From JAZKHT01 sp040385245 (GTDB lineage Bacteria; Pseudomonadota; Alphaproteobacteria; Rhodobacterales; Rhodobacteraceae), in contig JAZKHT010000011.1 in NCBI GenBank assembly GCA_040385245.1, positions 124,001 to 188,000 of the forward strand: a DNA stretch of 64,000 nucleotides, given 5' to 3'. Shown in pieces: positions 63,711 to 64,000 of this stretch. The translations under genes were made by a program, and so were the position numbers. The stretch's first letter is position 1, and each line of letters begins with the position of its first letter. The notes under the pieces were generated by a model. That model was given only the letters and a program-made list of their open reading frames with translations. It was not told the origin of the DNA and did no database searches.

Positions 63711-64000
63711 ACGCTGACCGCCAGCGCCGCCTGTTCGCCCACGCCGAACACCCGTTTGTACCTTGCAATCTCGTCCGCCGGGCCCATCGCCTTGTTCGGG
63801 TTGTCCGACAGCTTGACCGTTGGACGACCGTTGGCGGACACCGCTTTGCAGACAAGGCTGAAGGGTAACAGCCCGTCGCCTTCGACCAGACCACGAAAGT
63901 CGTTCGTCAGCAGGGTGCCCCAACCGAAGGACACCTTGACCCGGCTATGGAACTGGCGGTGCAGTTCCTCGATCTTCTCGACATCCAGCCCATCGGAAAA
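63707..64000 (-). CDS. pncB: Nicotinate phosphoribosyltransferase, C-terminal part (cut by window edge)
   Basis: The frame is open to the right edge. The visible 97 residues, starting FSDGLDVEKIEELHRQF, then VSFGWGTLLTNDF and CKAVSANGRPTVKLSDNPNKAMG, match the C-terminal end of PncB, which makes nicotinate mononucleotide for NAD salvage. The rest lies outside the window. Confidence 0.93.
   Translation of the reverse strand, partial: FSDGLDVEKIEELHRQFHSRVKVSFGWGTLLTNDFRGLVEGDGLLPFSLVCKAVSANGRPTVKLSDNPNKAMGPADEIARYKRVFGVGEQAALAVSV

Overview
The window is high-GC DNA from an alphaproteobacterium, almost certainly a Rhodobacteraceae (Roseobacter-group) chromosome. The evidence is the family content: DUF2585, a short-chain fatty-acyl (ScfR/RamB-type) regulator, a serB/serC-serA block, a malyl-CoA lyase/malate thiokinase cluster, YhhQ, and a PAN-containing alpha-2-macroglobulin next to pbpC. 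No rRNA, tRNA, CRISPR array or insertion sequence was recognised.

Region 1 (1-24894) is most of a type VI secretion (T6SS) locus, cut off at the left edge inside tssH/clpV. Plus-strand order: tssH, a Lys-rich unknown protein, a bacterial voltage-gated Na+-channel-like protein, a very large TssB::TssC-like fusion with a repeat-built linker, a 90-residue unknown, vgrG (tssI), a DUF6931-like protein, tagH (FHA), tssK, tssL (DotU+OmpA), tssM, tagF and pppA. Then comes a minus-strand island (an exported Cys-containing protein, a caspase-like/Sel1 protein and an anchored M15 peptidase), followed on the plus strand by an OmpA-like protein and the kinase ppkA. TagH, PppA and PpkA are the parts of a threonine-phosphorylation switch. 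TssA, a separate TssB/TssC, TssE, TssF, TssG and Hcp are not in the window and would be expected to the left.

Region 2 (24891-30753) is a minus-strand serine-cycle-type operon, sga-mcl-mtkA-mtkB. It interconverts glyoxylate/serine and malate/malyl-CoA/acetyl-CoA plus glyoxylate. A divergent ScfR-type regulator shares a short AT-rich, repeat-rich intergenic region with it. Region 3 (30785-36316) holds a NarL-type response regulator, an exported molybdopterin-fold protein, a hybrid sensor kinase with Hpt, a tiny membrane protein and ZapE.

Region 4 (36357-46493) has a TSUP permease, a GNAT acetyltransferase, serB divergent from serC-serA (with a candidate RNA switch in the serC leader), a metallophosphoesterase, small membrane proteins, an MFS transporter and pbpC. 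A 50-bp repeat lies just 3' of serA and just 3' of pbpC, in the same sense relative to each gene. Region 5 (46490-57471) contains the alpha-2-macroglobulin, a soluble hybrid kinase with two receivers, YaaA, RecQ and YggT.

Region 6 (57604-64000) contains a thioesterase, an UMF1-type MFS protein, MepA, a phytase-like esterase, the queuosine-precursor transporter YhhQ with a structured leader, a short RNA/peptide locus with an extreme Shine-Dalgarno and a strong terminator, ArfB, a phosphotransferase and the C-terminal end of PncB.

The least ordinary items are the TssB::TssC-like fusion and its repeats, the Na+ channel inside the T6SS operon, the caspase/M15 island between pppA and ppkA, the serC leader, and the micro-locus at about 62100-62300.
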